Shown in pieces: positions 31,545 through 40,169 of a stretch of 64,000 nucleotides of DNA (position 1 is the stretch's first letter; the number at the start of each line of letters is the position of its first letter). Made by a program: the position numbers and the translations under genes. The stretch comes from Paenibacillus albicereus. GTDB lineage: Bacteria; Bacillota; Bacilli; Paenibacillales; Paenibacillaceae. The notes below the pieces were generated by a model. The model searched no databases. It was not told the origin of the DNA and saw only the letters and a list, made by a program, of their open reading frames with translations. The stretch is taken from contig NZ_CP051428.1 of NCBI RefSeq assembly GCF_012676905.1, forward strand, positions 4,116,001-4,180,000, written 5' to 3'.

Positions 31545-31660
31545 GCCCGCGCCTTTCTAAACGGACGAAGGATGCGGCGGATCGTGAGCCCCCTGACGCA
31601 GCATGCGCATGCGCGGGTCAATCGCAGACGGGCGACAGCCCGTGGAGGCCGGTCCCCGCA

Positions 31661-31689
31661 TTGACTTTCGCGGCGGGCTCCCTTACAAC
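31661..31689 (+). promoter_or_regulatory. promoter of map
   Basis: TTGACT, 17 bases, TACAAC. The leader then carries a hairpin (GCGGCTG ... CAGCCGC with inner CGGAGC/GCTCCG, 31708-31739) just before the ribosome binding site, which could modulate translation. Confidence 0.6.
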
Positions 31690-31762
31690 AGGAGGAAAGA
31701 ACGAAGGCGGCTGAACGGAGCTTGCTCCGGCAGCCGCTGATCTCAAGGAGAAGAGGGATGGA

Positions 31763-32506
31763 ATGATCGTGAAGTCGAAGGAAGAGCTGGCCGTCATGCG
31801 CCAGGCCGGCCGGATCGTGGCGGAGTGCCATGAGCTGCTGAAGGAACGGGTGAAGCCCGGCGTCACGACGCTGGAGCTGGACCGCCTCGTCGAAGAGAAG
31901 ATCCGCCAGCGGGGCGCCGTTCCGAGCTTCAAGGGGCATCACGGCTTCGCCTATTCGATCTGCTCCGCCCCGAACGACGTCATCTGCCATGGCTTTCCCG
32001 ACGGCCGGCCGCTTGCGGAAGGCGACGTCATCTCCATCGACATCGGCGCTTTCTATCAGGGCTTCCACGGCGACTCGGCCTGGACCTACGCGGTCGGCGA
32101 CGTCTCCGAGCCGATCCGCCGGCTGATGCACGACTGCCACGAGGCGCTTTTCCTCGGCATCGGAGAGGCCGTCGCAGGACGGCATGTCGGCGACATCGGA
32201 GCGGGCATCGACCGGCTCGCCCGCGCCCGGGGATACGGCAATGTCCGCGACTTCAGCGGCCATGGAGTCGGCCGCGAGCTGTGGGAAGAGCCGTCCGTGC
32301 CGCATTACGGCCTCCCAGGGAAAGGCCCGCTGCTCCAGAACGGCCTCGTGCTCGCCATCGAGCCGATGTTCACGCTCGGCGATTGGCGCGCCTTCGTCGA
32401 CAGCGACGGCTGGACCGCCCGCACGGCCGACGGCTCCATCTGCGTCCAGTATGAGCACTCCGTCGCGATTACGGAGGACGGGCCGCAGATTTTGACCGTG
32501 CTGTAG
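31763..32506 (+). CDS. map: methionine aminopeptidase, type I
   Basis: 247 residues; AAGGAGAAGAGGG upstream. Removes N-terminal Met from new proteins. All metal ligands are visible: Asp in VISIDIGA, Asp in GFHGDSAWTY, His in FSGHGVGREL, Glu in AIEPMFTL and Glu in QYEHSVAIT. The His of CHGFPDG also fits. It is a stand-alone copy, not in a ribosomal protein operon, so the genome probably holds a second map gene. Followed by a cluster of palindromic repeats. Confidence 0.94.
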   Translation: MIVKSKEELAVMRQAGRIVAECHELLKERVKPGVTTLELDRLVEEKIRQRGAVPSFKGHHGFAYSICSAPNDVICHGFPDGRPLAEGDVISIDIGAFYQGFHGDSAWTYAVGDVSEPIRRLMHDCHEALFLGIGEAVAGRHVGDIGAGIDRLARARGYGNVRDFSGHGVGRELWEEPSVPHYGLPGKGPLLQNGLVLAIEPMFTLGDWRAFVDSDGWTARTADGSICVQYEHSVAITEDGPQILTVL

Positions 32507-32515
32507 TTCCCAGCT

Positions 32516-32693
32516 CCAAGGCCTAAAACGGCCTTGAATCTGCGCGATCCTACCTATTCCCCATACCCAAGGCGCATAACTGCCTTGAATCCATTGCATC
32601 CGGCTTATTCGTCCTGATCCAAGGCACATTTGTGCCCTGAATCTCTAACTACCGGCTAAAACAAAAAGTCCAAGGCACAAAAGTGCCTTGGAC
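32516..32693. repeat. cluster of four CAAGGC/GCCTTG palindromes
   Basis: Copies at 32517-32536 (CAAGGCC-N6-GGCCTTG), 32568-32587 (CAAGGC-N8-GCCTTG), 32618-32641 (ATCCAAGGCACA then TGTGCCCTGAAT) and 32668-32693 (GTCCAAGGCAC-N4-GTGCCTTGGAC), spaced about 50 bases apart after map. The last copy is followed on the minus strand by T-runs and probably terminates the amino acid ABC operon. The rest of the interval to 32873 shows only GC-rich sequence without a gene. Same family as at 51395 and 54316. Confidence 0.85.
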
Positions 32694-32873
32694 TCAAAAA
32701 TCGCTGCCGGTTCTATACGGCCGCCTCGCGCCGCCGCCCCGGCCATCCGCACCATACCGGTGCCTCGCGCGGCCGCTCCGGCCATCCCGGTCCAGCTGCC
32801 TCCGACGCTTGCCGTGCGCATGCTCCGCGTCGTCGCTGCACGCCGGCTTCACCTCTGCCTCGTCCGTTGGACG

Positions 32874-33596
32874 CTACAGCACCTTGGACAGGAACTCCTT
32901 GGTCCGGGCATGCTGCGGGGCCGCCATGACTTCGCGCGGGTCCCCCTCTTCGACGATGTAGCCGCCGTCCATGAAGATCAGCCGGTCCGCGACCTCGCGC
33001 GCGAAGCCCATCTCGTGCGTGACGATAATCATCGTCATGCCGTTCTGCGCGAGCCGCTTCATGACGTCGAGCACCTCGCCGACCATCTCGGGGTCGAGCG
33101 CCGACGTCGGCTCGTCGAACAGCATCACCTCCGGCTGCATCGCCAGCGCCCGCGCGATCGCGATGCGCTGCTTCTGGCCGCCGGACAGGCTGTCGGGACG
33201 CGCGTCCCGCTTGTCCTCCAGGCCGACGGAGCGCAGCAGCTCCATCGCGATCTTCTCCGCCTCTTCCTTGCCCATCCCCTTGACTTTACGCGGGGTAATC
33301 GTCAGGTTGTCGAGCACGGACATATGAGGGAACAGGTTGAAATGCTGGAACACCATGCCCATCTTCTGGCGGATCCCGTTGAGCTCCTTCTGGGCCGCGG
33401 TCACGTCGCGGTCCTTGAACCGGATCGTGCCGCCGGTCGGCTCCTCGAGCCGGTTCAGGCAGCGCAGGAACGTGCTCTTGCCCGAGCCGCTCGGTCCGAT
33501 CACGGCGACGACTTCGCCTTTCTGGATGCTGGCGTCGATGCCTTTGAGCACCTCATTGCTGCCGAATGACTTGCGCAATCCCTGGATCTCGATCAT
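32874..33596 (-). CDS. polar amino acid ABC transporter, ATP-binding protein
   Basis: 240 residues, GlnQ/ArtP/TcyN type. Walker [22 protein letters not shown]-loop [16 protein letters not shown], signature [16 protein letters not shown], Walker [16 protein letters not shown], switch [16 protein letters not shown]. Energises uptake of an amino acid with the two genes upstream. Starts at ATG 33596, overlapping the permease stop (ATGA). Last gene of a three-gene operon SBP-permease-ATPase. Confidence 0.94.
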   Translation of the reverse strand: MIEIQGLRKSFGSNEVLKGIDASIQKGEVVAVIGPSGSGKSTFLRCLNRLEEPTGGTIRFKDRDVTAAQKELNGIRQKMGMVFQHFNLFPHMSVLDNLTITPRKVKGMGKEEAEKIAMELLRSVGLEDKRDARPDSLSGGQKQRIAIARALAMQPEVMLFDEPTSALDPEMVGEVLDVMKRLAQNGMTMIIVTHEMGFAREVADRLIFMDGGYIVEEGDPREVMAAPQHARTKEFLSKVL

Positions 33597-34246
33597 CGCT
33601 TGCCCAGCCTCCTCTCCAGCACGCCCAGCAGCTGCGAGAGCGTGAAGGTCATGATGAAGTAGACGCCTGCCGCTACGATGAGCGGCTCCAGCGGAATGAA
33701 CGTGTTGCCCTGCACCGTGCGGGCGTTGTAGAGCAGCTCCGCGATGCCGATCGTCGAGACGAGCGAGGAGTCCTTGATGATGACGATCAGCTCGTTGCCG
33801 ATCGCCGGCAGCATGTTGCGGAACGCCTGCGGCAGCACGATCAGGCGCATCGCCTGCGTGCGCGACATGCCGAGCGAGCGGGCCGCTTCCATCTGGCCCT
33901 TGTCGATCGCCTGGATGCCGGCGCGGAACACCTCCGCCATGTAGGCGGCGCTGTTGATCGTCAGCGCGACGACGCCGGATGCGAAGGCAGGCAGGTTGAC
34001 GCCGAAGTTCGTCAGGCCGTAGTGGATGATGAGGATCTGCACGAGCATCGGCGTGCCGCGGATGATCTCGATGTAGGCGCTCGCCAGGAATCGGACGATC
34101 CAGATCCGCGACAGCCGCATGAGGGCGAAGCCGATGCCGAACAGCGTTCCGAGCAGCACGCCGAAGAACGACAGCTGCAGCGTCACCCATGCGCCGCTGA
34201 TGAAGTACGAGCCGTACTCATCCAGAAAGGAAAAGTTCAAGTTCAT
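33593..34246 (-). CDS. polar amino acid ABC transporter, permease
   Basis: 217 residues, one GGAG about ten bases upstream. HisM/GlnP type with about five helices; the N-terminal pattern [20 protein letters not shown] and the EAA loop [20 protein letters not shown] are typical of the polar amino acid family. Forms the membrane pore, probably as a homodimer since only one permease gene is present. Confidence 0.94.
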   Translation of the reverse strand: MNLNFSFLDEYGSYFISGAWVTLQLSFFGVLLGTLFGIGFALMRLSRIWIVRFLASAYIEIIRGTPMLVQILIIHYGLTNFGVNLPAFASGVVALTINSAAYMAEVFRAGIQAIDKGQMEAARSLGMSRTQAMRLIVLPQAFRNMLPAIGNELIVIIKDSSLVSTIGIAELLYNARTVQGNTFIPLEPLIVAAGVYFIMTFTLSQLLGVLERRLGKR

Positions 34247-34269
34247 CTATAGAACGCTCCGTCCGTCGT

Positions 34270-35112
34270 TTATTCGCCGACGAGCTCGTTCGCTTCCACG
34301 ACGAAGCGGTCGATGTCGCCGTTCGCCTGCAGGCGGTCGATCGTCTTGTTCACGGCGTCCAGCAGCTTCTGGTTGCCCTTCTTGATCGCGATCGCCGAGC
34401 CGGCTTCTTCTTCCGACTGCTCGATCTTGACGTTCGCCAGCGCGATGCTGTCCTGCGTCTTGACGTATTGGTCCGCGACCGGCTTCTCCACGATCAGCGC
34501 GTCCACGCGTCCGCTAGTCAGCTCCAGGATCAGCTCCGGAATCTTCGCCAGCGACGTCAGCTTCGCGCCTTCGACTTCCTTGGCGATGCCTTCCTGGATC
34601 GAGCCCTTCTGCACGCCGATCTTCTTGCCTTTCAGGTCGTCGAGGGAGCCGTAGCTGCCTTCCTCGCCCTTCTTCACGATGACGCCTTGCTCCGCTTTAT
34701 AGTAGATCTTGGAGAAGTCGACGTTCTGCTTGCGCTCCTCGGTCGGCGTCATCCCGGAGATGACGAGGTCGACCTTGCCGCCGTTCAGCGCCAGCAGCAG
34801 ACCGTCGAAGTCCGAGTCGCTGATTTCCAGCTCGGCGCCGAGATCCTTGGCGATCTCCTTGGCGATCTCGATGTCGAAGCCGACGATCTGGTCCTTGCCG
34901 TCGATCTTCTTGTGGAATTCATAGGGCGCGTAGTCCGCGCTCGTGCCCAGCACGAGCTTGTCCATCTGCAGTCCGCCCGGCGCTGCCGATGCCCCTGCCG
35001 TCGGCGCCGGGGATGACGTCGCTCCCGCTCCGCCCTCGTTCGTCGTCGCCTTCTGTCCGCATGCCGTCAGCAGCAGCGCTGCGGCGATCGTCACCGTCCA
35101 TACCTTTTTCAT
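34270..35112 (-). CDS. polar amino acid ABC transporter, substrate-binding lipoprotein
   Basis: 280 residues. Lipoprotein signal MKKVWTVTIAAALLLTACGQ with lipobox LTAC (Cys18), a Thr/Ser/Gly/Ala linker, then the SBP_bac_3 fold: TSADYAPYEFHKKIDGKDQI, GFDIEIAKEIAKDLG, DLVISGMTPTEERKQNVDFS. This family binds glutamine, arginine, cystine or similar; ligand not readable. First gene of the operon. Its AT-rich upstream region has a palindrome at 35267-35282 which may be an operator. Confidence 0.93.
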   Translation of the reverse strand: MKKVWTVTIAAALLLTACGQKATTNEGGAGATSSPAPTAGASAAPGGLQMDKLVLGTSADYAPYEFHKKIDGKDQIVGFDIEIAKEIAKDLGAELEISDSDFDGLLLALNGGKVDLVISGMTPTEERKQNVDFSKIYYKAEQGVIVKKGEEGSYGSLDDLKGKKIGVQKGSIQEGIAKEVEGAKLTSLAKIPELILELTSGRVDALIVEKPVADQYVKTQDSIALANVKIEQSEEEAGSAIAIKKGNQKLLDAVNKTIDRLQANGDIDRFVVEANELVGE

Positions 35113-35266
35113 TGGCTCTATCTCCCCTGCTTAATAAGTTGTGATGAATTATGCATGAAAAGTAATATTTAATTACCGGAAGCCAGTATAACATTGGAGG
35201 ACTTCCAGCACAACCGCCGAGCATAAATAGGCAATTAACCTAACATTATTACCCAATATAATCGGT

Positions 35267-35282
35267 TTTATTCACGAATAAA
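35267..35282. promoter_or_regulatory. TTTATTC-AC-GAATAAA palindrome upstream of the amino acid ABC operon
   Basis: 7-bp perfect arms around a 2-base centre, about 155 bases before the substrate-binding protein start. The outer bases nearly extend it (GGTTT... / ...AAACC). TGAATAAA resembles half of an ArgR/AhrC box but the second half does not fit that consensus. Confidence 0.45.
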
Positions 35283-35358
35283 CCATAATTCAAGCGGAAA
35301 TGAGGCTTTATTGCATCAACGCAATGCCGCTACGCCTCCGCCGCCTCGAAGCAGCAAG

Positions 35359-35384
35359 AAAGAACTGCCCGCGGGCAGTCCTTT
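35359..35384 (-). terminator. terminator of the SLH peptidase gene
   Basis: AAAGGACTGCCC / GGGCAGTTCTTT on the minus strand, one mismatch, 2-base centre, then TCTTGC. 28 bases after the stop. Confidence 0.75.
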
Positions 35385-35411
35385 CCATGCATGCGCTGCA
35401 CGAGGATTCGA

Positions 35412-38400
35412 TCAGGATACCGCCAGCAGACGGCTGACGATGACCGCCGCCTGAGCGCGGTTCGCGTCGCCCTTGGGCGTGAACTTGCCGTCGCCGGTGC
35501 CGAGGATGATGCCGCTGCTTGCCAGAAGCGCGACGGCATCCTTGGCATAGCTGCCGATCTTGCCCTTGTCGGAGAATCCGGCAAGCGCTGCGGCGGTGTC
35601 CGGAGCGGCTGGCTGCGACGCGCGCTTCCAGACGTTCGCGGCCATGATCGCCATCTCCTCGCGGGTGACGGCGCGGGTCGGCTCGAAGGTGCCGGAGCCG
35701 GTGCCCTGCACGATGCCGGCTGCGACTGCGCTGGATACCGCCTCGCTGTACCAGGCTCCCGCCGGCACGTCGCTGAAGCGGGACGCGCCGCTTGCTGCAG
35801 GCAGCTCGTAAGCGCGCGTCAGCATCGTCAGGAACTCGGCGCGGGTCAGCGTCTTTTTCGGTCCGAACGTCGTCTCCGTCAGGCCTTTCAGGATGCCCTT
35901 GGCCGCCAGCTCCTGAATCGCCGCTCCCGCCCAGCCCAGCACCGGACCGAGATCCTTGAAGTCCGGCACGACGATCGGGGTCGGCGTCGGGCTAGGGCTT
36001 GGCGTAGGCGTAGGCTCTGCCGACGGGATCGGGCTCGGCGTAGGCGTCGGCACGACGACCGGAGGAACCGAGCCGCCGCCGTTGCCGCCGGACGCGCCTG
36101 CATCCGCGAACTCGGCCTTCGTCGCTGCGTTGTAGATCGCATTGGCCAGCAGGCGGTACTGCGCCTGCGGATGCGCCTTGTTCGTCAGCTCGTTGGCGAA
36201 TGCCGTCACGTACGTCAGATCCTTGCGGTACGTGAAGCCGATCGTCTGGCCTTGGACCGCGTCATGGCCCGGCCACCAGCCGGCGATGAAGAAGTCTGGA
36301 GCCCCGCTTGCCTTGGCGACGACGGTCGCGCCGCTCGGCACGCTCGTCACGAACGTCCCGGACTGCGTGTACAGATAATCGTCCGCTTCGTAAGGAGCGC
36401 CGATGACGCTGTCCTGGCTGATCGTCGCTTTGAACAGGCCTTCATGCGTGCTGCCCGTCGTCTTGAAGTCGAAGCCCGGCAGCAGACCGGACGTTTTCAG
36501 CGTGCCCATCGCCGCGCGGCCATAGCCGACGAACGGCTTGCCCGCTTCGACGAGCGTCTTGTTCCACGTATTGACGAGCACGTCGCTCGCGGCGGCGTCC
36601 GTCGTCACGTTGAAGCCGAGATCCTTGAGCGCGAAGGCCGGCACGCCGGAAGCGGCGACCTTCACCGCCGGCAGCGCCTTGCCGTACACCGCGCCGCCCG
36701 GGTAGCGGACGGCTTGCAGCGAGTACTTGGCGAGCAGCGGCTTCAAGCTGTCGTAGGAGACGAGGTAGTCGCCCTTCTCGTAGCCCGAGCCGCCGGCCGT
36801 CAGCAGCGTGACGGACTTGCCGGCCGCCGTCAGCTCGTTCACCGCGCGGATCGCGTCGTTGTTCGTGCTGCGGATGACATAGGCGTCGCCGCTTCCCGTC
36901 AGGGAGCTGGACGGCTTGGCCGCCTTGGCCACGCGCTCGGCAGCGCCTGCGAATGCGCCTTTGTCGTACACGGCATAGCGGTCGAATCCTCTCATATAAG
37001 AGAAGCTCTGCACGATGTCCGCGTACATCTCGCCGAAGTCGGACACGTCGATGCCGTCGTACAGTACCAGGTTCGCGAAGCTGCGCTTGGCCTGATTCAT
37101 CGGCACGATGTACGTGCCGGCCGGGTACAGCTCGCCGCCGGCCAGGACCGGACGGGTCGTGCGCTCGACCTTGACGCCGTTCCGGATGAGGTAGTCCGCC
37201 ATGTTGGCCGCTTCAAGCGCGTTCTTTTGCAGCGATGCGTCTACAGGAAGAACATAGAAGTCCGGGAAGAAGCTCTTGCCTTCCGGACGCGGACGTCCGA
37301 TCGGCTCGTACTCGGCGTTGACGAGGTATTTGTCGACGTTCGGGCTGTCGACGTTGTCCACGCCGCGCTTGTACACCTCCAGCTGGTTCAGGAACAGCTT
37401 TTCCTTGTTGTTCACGACGTAGTCGGTCGAGGCGAGCAGCGTGTAGAGCAGCGCCGTCGTCGACTCCTCGTTGAGCTCCGGAATCTCGATCGTATGGCCG
37501 AGCGCTCCGTGGTGCATCGCGTAGACCGCCGTGTAGGCCGGGGAAGCGTCGTCCCATCCGGTCGCGTTCGCGATCACCTCGCCCTCCTTGCCTTCGGCCA
37601 GCTTCTTGGCTTCGAGATAAGGAATGTGGTACTCGTCATAGTAGGTGTTGGCGATCGCCGCGCGGCCCATCGCGTTCGCCTGGTCGACCATGTTGTCGAT
37701 GAGCAGGTCGTAGTCGATGTTCGGATCATGCGGCGGCGTGCACGGCTCGATCAGGAACTCGCCTACGAACCCATGCAGGTCCAGGAACGACAGCGGCGAC
37801 CACTTCGCGATCTCGCTGGCCACGATCTGCGTCTCCGGCTGCGTCTGGTACGAGTTGTCGCGGTTCAGGTCGAAGCCGTTGGCGTTGGCGCGGGTGTTCA
37901 GGAAGCGCCCGTCCGGGTTCTGGGTGAAGTTCATCAGGAAAATGACGTTGTCGAGCGCGTCCGCGATGTCGATCGTCACCTGCTGCTTCTGTCCGGCCGC
38001 GTCGGTCGTCTCGTACGAGATCGTGTCCTTCTTCGTCATCTCCTCGAAGAAGTTCAGGATCGCGTCGACGCCCGGCGCCTCGTCCGGATGGATGTTGTTG
38101 ATCCAGATCGGCACCTTGTAGCCGGTCAGCTGGCCGCTGCGGATCTTCGCCTGCAGCGCGGCCGGATCGTCCATCATGAGCGGCAGCGTCTCGTTCACGT
38201 ACTGGTCGACGGACGCCTTGTCCTTGGCCAGCACGGTGAAGGTGATGTCGCGGCCCTGCACGGACTTGCCGAGCACCTCCGTCTCGATGTAGCGGCCCGG
38301 CTTGGACTCGGCCGTGATGCGGTCGACCTCCGGCCGGATCTCGTCGTACGTGCGGTACGTATCGTAGACGTTCAGCTTGATCGGGGCGGACGCGAGGCGC

Positions 38401-39839
38401 AGGCCGTTCTTGCTCTTGATGGCCAGCTCATGCGTGCCCAGCAGGCTCGGGTAGTCGCGGCGCAGCACGGACGGCGAGACGTTCAGCTGCGCGTACGGCT
38501 GGTTGCTGACCTTGTAGGCCTGGTCGAATACGACCGTCGCCGTCACTTTGCCGCTTGCCACGACCGGCTTGTCCTTCAGATAAATGAAGGCATTGCTCGT
38601 CGGCTTGGCGCTGGCGTCGCGCTGCTTCCAGTCGGACAGCGGCTTGCCGCCGAAGCTCCAATTCAAGTAGGTATCATCGGCCACGGTGTAGCCCGTCGGC
38701 AGGTCGAACTCGACCGCGATCTCGCGCTTTTGCGTCAACGAAGCCTTGTCGCTGCTCGTCGTCAGCTGGGCGCCCGGCTCCTTGATTTCCCGGAGCAGCT
38801 GCGTCAGGACGCCGGCGAACGTGCTCAGACGCTCCTCGATGCGGCCTGGATAGTTCGCATTCAGATCGTCCAGCGTATCCTTGCCGGTATGCCAGATCGC
38901 TCCGTCCTGCACCGTCTGGGTGTAGCCGTCCTTGTCGCCGAGGCTCCAGTTGGTCGCTTCCAGGTAGCCGTACGGAATGCCGGCGGCTTTGAACGGCGCA
39001 TGGTCGCTCCAGTCGCCCGTCGTTCCGGCTGGATACTCAGGGTTGTCGCCCGGCTGCGTCTGCACGTTCAGATTCAGCCGCTGCGAGATGGCGAGCGCCT
39101 GCTCGCGGACGAAGCCGAACTCTCCGGCATTGCCGTAGACGTACATGTTGTCGCCGGCGGCGAGGCTGTCGAGGTTGATCATCGCGACCGTGTTCGCCTT
39201 TTCCTCCGCCGTCATCGCGGCGACGTAGGCTTTGGAGCCCTGCAGGCCGTTTTCTTCCGAGCCGAAGGCGACGAACTTGATCGTGTAAGGAAGATCCTGC
39301 TGTTGCGATACCGCTTTAGCGGATTCCAGCATGACGGCGACGCCGGAGGCATTGTCATCCGCTCCCTTGCTCGGCGCGTTCACGCTGTCATAGTGAGCGC
39401 CCACAATGACGGTGCGCGGCGACTTGCCGTGCTTGACGGCGACGACGTTGCTCGACTTGCCTTGACTTGTTTTCGTCGTATACGTGAACTCCGTCACCGT
39501 AGGGCTGTAGCCCATGTCCTCGAATTGCAGCCGGATGTAGTCCCGAGCCGCCTGCTCCTGGACCGAGCCCGCCGGCCGGGTGCCGATCGTGCCTGCCAGA
39601 TGATTCAGATGCACATAAGCGTCGTAGCCGGCTTGCCCCGGCTGCAGCGACGTGCCTGCCAGCACGTTGAATGGGACGACGGCTGCCGGCTCCTGTACGG
39701 CTGCGGCTGCCGCTTCCTTGGCGTAAGCCCTCGTAGACCATCCAGCCGGCGACACCAGCGTGCCTGCGACGGACAGCGCGACGACCGCCGCCAGGAACGG
39801 CTTCTTCGCCTTTTTGCTGCGCTTCTGTTCGACCACCAT
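35412..39839 (-). CDS. exported S-layer-anchored double metallopeptidase (M28 + M14 + three SLH)
   Basis: 1475 residues. Signal peptide at 1-41 (FLAAVVALSVAGTLVSPAGW, cleavage near AYA-KEA). M28 aminopeptidase domain about 55-350: IVGAHYDSVN, SKGADDNASGVAVMLES, FVAFGSEENGLQGS, INLDSLAAGD, GDWSDHAPF, which contain the expected two-zinc ligands. A linker with beta character precedes an M14 carboxypeptidase domain about 500-830: WINNIHPDEAPGVDA (HxxE), NFTQNPDGR, FDLNRDNSYQT, FLDLHGFVGEF and HTIEIPELNEE. An unassigned region follows to about 1250, then a Pro/Thr/Ser linker and three SLH repeats to the C-terminus. Anchored to cell wall polymer, it should trim peptides from both ends. Its promoter carries the TGTATACA operator shared with rocD and gntR. 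Confidence 0.92.
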   Translation of the reverse strand: MVVEQKRSKKAKKPFLAAVVALSVAGTLVSPAGWSTRAYAKEAAAAAVQEPAAVVPFNVLAGTSLQPGQAGYDAYVHLNHLAGTIGTRPAGSVQEQAARDYIRLQFEDMGYSPTVTEFTYTTKTSQGKSSNVVAVKHGKSPRTVIVGAHYDSVNAPSKGADDNASGVAVMLESAKAVSQQQDLPYTIKFVAFGSEENGLQGSKAYVAAMTAEEKANTVAMINLDSLAAGDNMYVYGNAGEFGFVREQALAISQRLNLNVQTQPGDNPEYPAGTTGDWSDHAPFKAAGIPYGYLEATNWSLGDKDGYTQTVQDGAIWHTGKDTLDDLNANYPGRIEERLSTFAGVLTQLLREIKEPGAQLTTSSDKASLTQKREIAVEFDLPTGYTVADDTYLNWSFGGKPLSDWKQRDASAKPTSNAFIYLKDKPVVASGKVTATVVFDQAYKVSNQPYAQLNVSPSVLRRDYPSLLGTHELAIKSKNGLRLASAPIKLNVYDTYRTYDEIRPEVDRITAESKPGRYIETEVLGKSVQGRDITFTVLAKDKASVDQYVNETLPLMMDDPAALQAKIRSGQLTGYKVPIWINNIHPDEAPGVDAILNFFEEMTKKDTISYETTDAAGQKQQVTIDIADALDNVIFLMNFTQNPDGRFLNTRANANGFDLNRDNSYQTQPETQIVASEIAKWSPLSFLDLHGFVGEFLIEPCTPPHDPNIDYDLLIDNMVDQANAMGRAAIANTYYDEYHIPYLEAKKLAEGKEGEVIANATGWDDASPAYTAVYAMHHGALGHTIEIPELNEESTTALLYTLLASTDYVVNNKEKLFLNQLEVYKRGVDNVDSPNVDKYLVNAEYEPIGRPRPEGKSFFPDFYVLPVDASLQKNALEAANMADYLIRNGVKVERTTRPVLAGGELYPAGTYIVPMNQAKRSFANLVLYDGIDVSDFGEMYADIVQSFSYMRGFDRYAVYDKGAFAGAAERVAKAAKPSSSLTGSGDAYVIRSTNNDAIRAVNELTAAGKSVTLLTAGGSGYEKGDYLVSYDSLKPLLAKYSLQAVRYPGGAVYGKALPAVKVAASGVPAFALKDLGFNVTTDAAASDVLVNTWNKTLVEAGKPFVGYGRAAMGTLKTSGLLPGFDFKTTGSTHEGLFKATISQDSVIGAPYEADDYLYTQSGTFVTSVPSGATVVAKASGAPDFFIAGWWPGHDAVQGQTIGFTYRKDLTYVTAFANELTNKAHPQAQYRLLANAIYNAATKAEFADAGASGGNGGGSVPPVVVPTPTPSPIPSAEPTPTPSPSPTPTPIVVPDFKDLGPVLGWAGAAIQELAAKGILKGLTETTFGPKKTLTRAEFLTMLTRAYELPAASGASRFSDVPAGAWYSEAVSSAVAAGIVQGTGSGTFEPTRAVTREEMAIMAANVWKRASQPAAPDTAAALAGFSDKGKIGSYAKDAVALLASSGIILGTGDGKFTPKGDANRAQAAVIVSRLLAVS

Positions 39840-39891
39840 TCATTCCTCCCCGAATGAAATCTCTCTTCTTCCCCATGCTTCGTCGACTCTA

Positions 39892-39924
39892 TGTATACAA
39901 TATTCATAACATTGTATATTGTAT
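39892..39924. promoter_or_regulatory. GntR-type operator site A (peptidase leader)
   Basis: TGTATACA at 39892-39899 inside ATGTATACAATATTCA, and a half-related TTGTATATTGTAT at 39912-39924. It lies about 32 bases downstream of the peptidase -10. The 16 bases ATGTATACAATATTCA recur exactly at site C (42652). Confidence 0.65.
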
Positions 39925-39931
39925 GGGAGAG

Positions 39932-39960
39932 ATTATAACACCCGGTTCGGTTTCTGCCCA
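39932..39960 (-). promoter_or_regulatory. promoter of the SLH peptidase gene
   Basis: Minus strand TGGGCA, 17 bases, TATAAT. The -10 and following bases (GTTATAATCTCTCCCAT) are nearly the same as at the rocD promoter (GTTATGATCTCTTCCAT). The interval 39961-40112 beyond it shows nothing recognisable. Confidence 0.65.
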
Positions 39961-40112
39961 GCCTTTTTTGAATGAAACAGCGAAAAACCGCGAAACGACG
40001 CGAATCGGAGCCGTTCTGCATCTTTATCCATCGATTCCGAAACCAAACAAAACCGAACGAATGATTATGCATGCGAAACGAAACCTGCTTGCCCTTCGCT
40101 ATCTTCCAGGGA

Positions 40113-40158
40113 GAAAAAAAGACAGTCCCCAGCTTCAAGCGCCTCGCTTGGGGACTGC
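40113..40158 (-). terminator. terminator of the rocD-rocF operon
   Basis: CAGTCCCCA-AGC / GC-TGGGGACTG stem on the minus strand followed by seven T. Confidence 0.88.
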
Positions 40159-40169
40159 CTTAAAACAAC

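Noticed and set aside
32516-32693. Palindromes after map as ordinary terminators only
   Set aside because: The last copy may terminate the ABC operon, but the other copies lack T-tracts and the same arms recur in two other places.
34270-35112. SAM or cysteine-type riboswitch in front of the amino acid ABC operon
   Set aside because: The leader has none of the conserved S-box sequences; only an AT-rich stretch and a palindrome are seen.
35391-39857. Very long open frame on the plus strand (about 1490 codons) opposite the SLH peptidase gene
   Set aside because: It is the GC-skewed mirror of the real gene: Arg/Val/Asp/Gly-rich, no motifs, no ribosome binding site. The minus-strand product has a signal peptide, two peptidase domains and SLH repeats.
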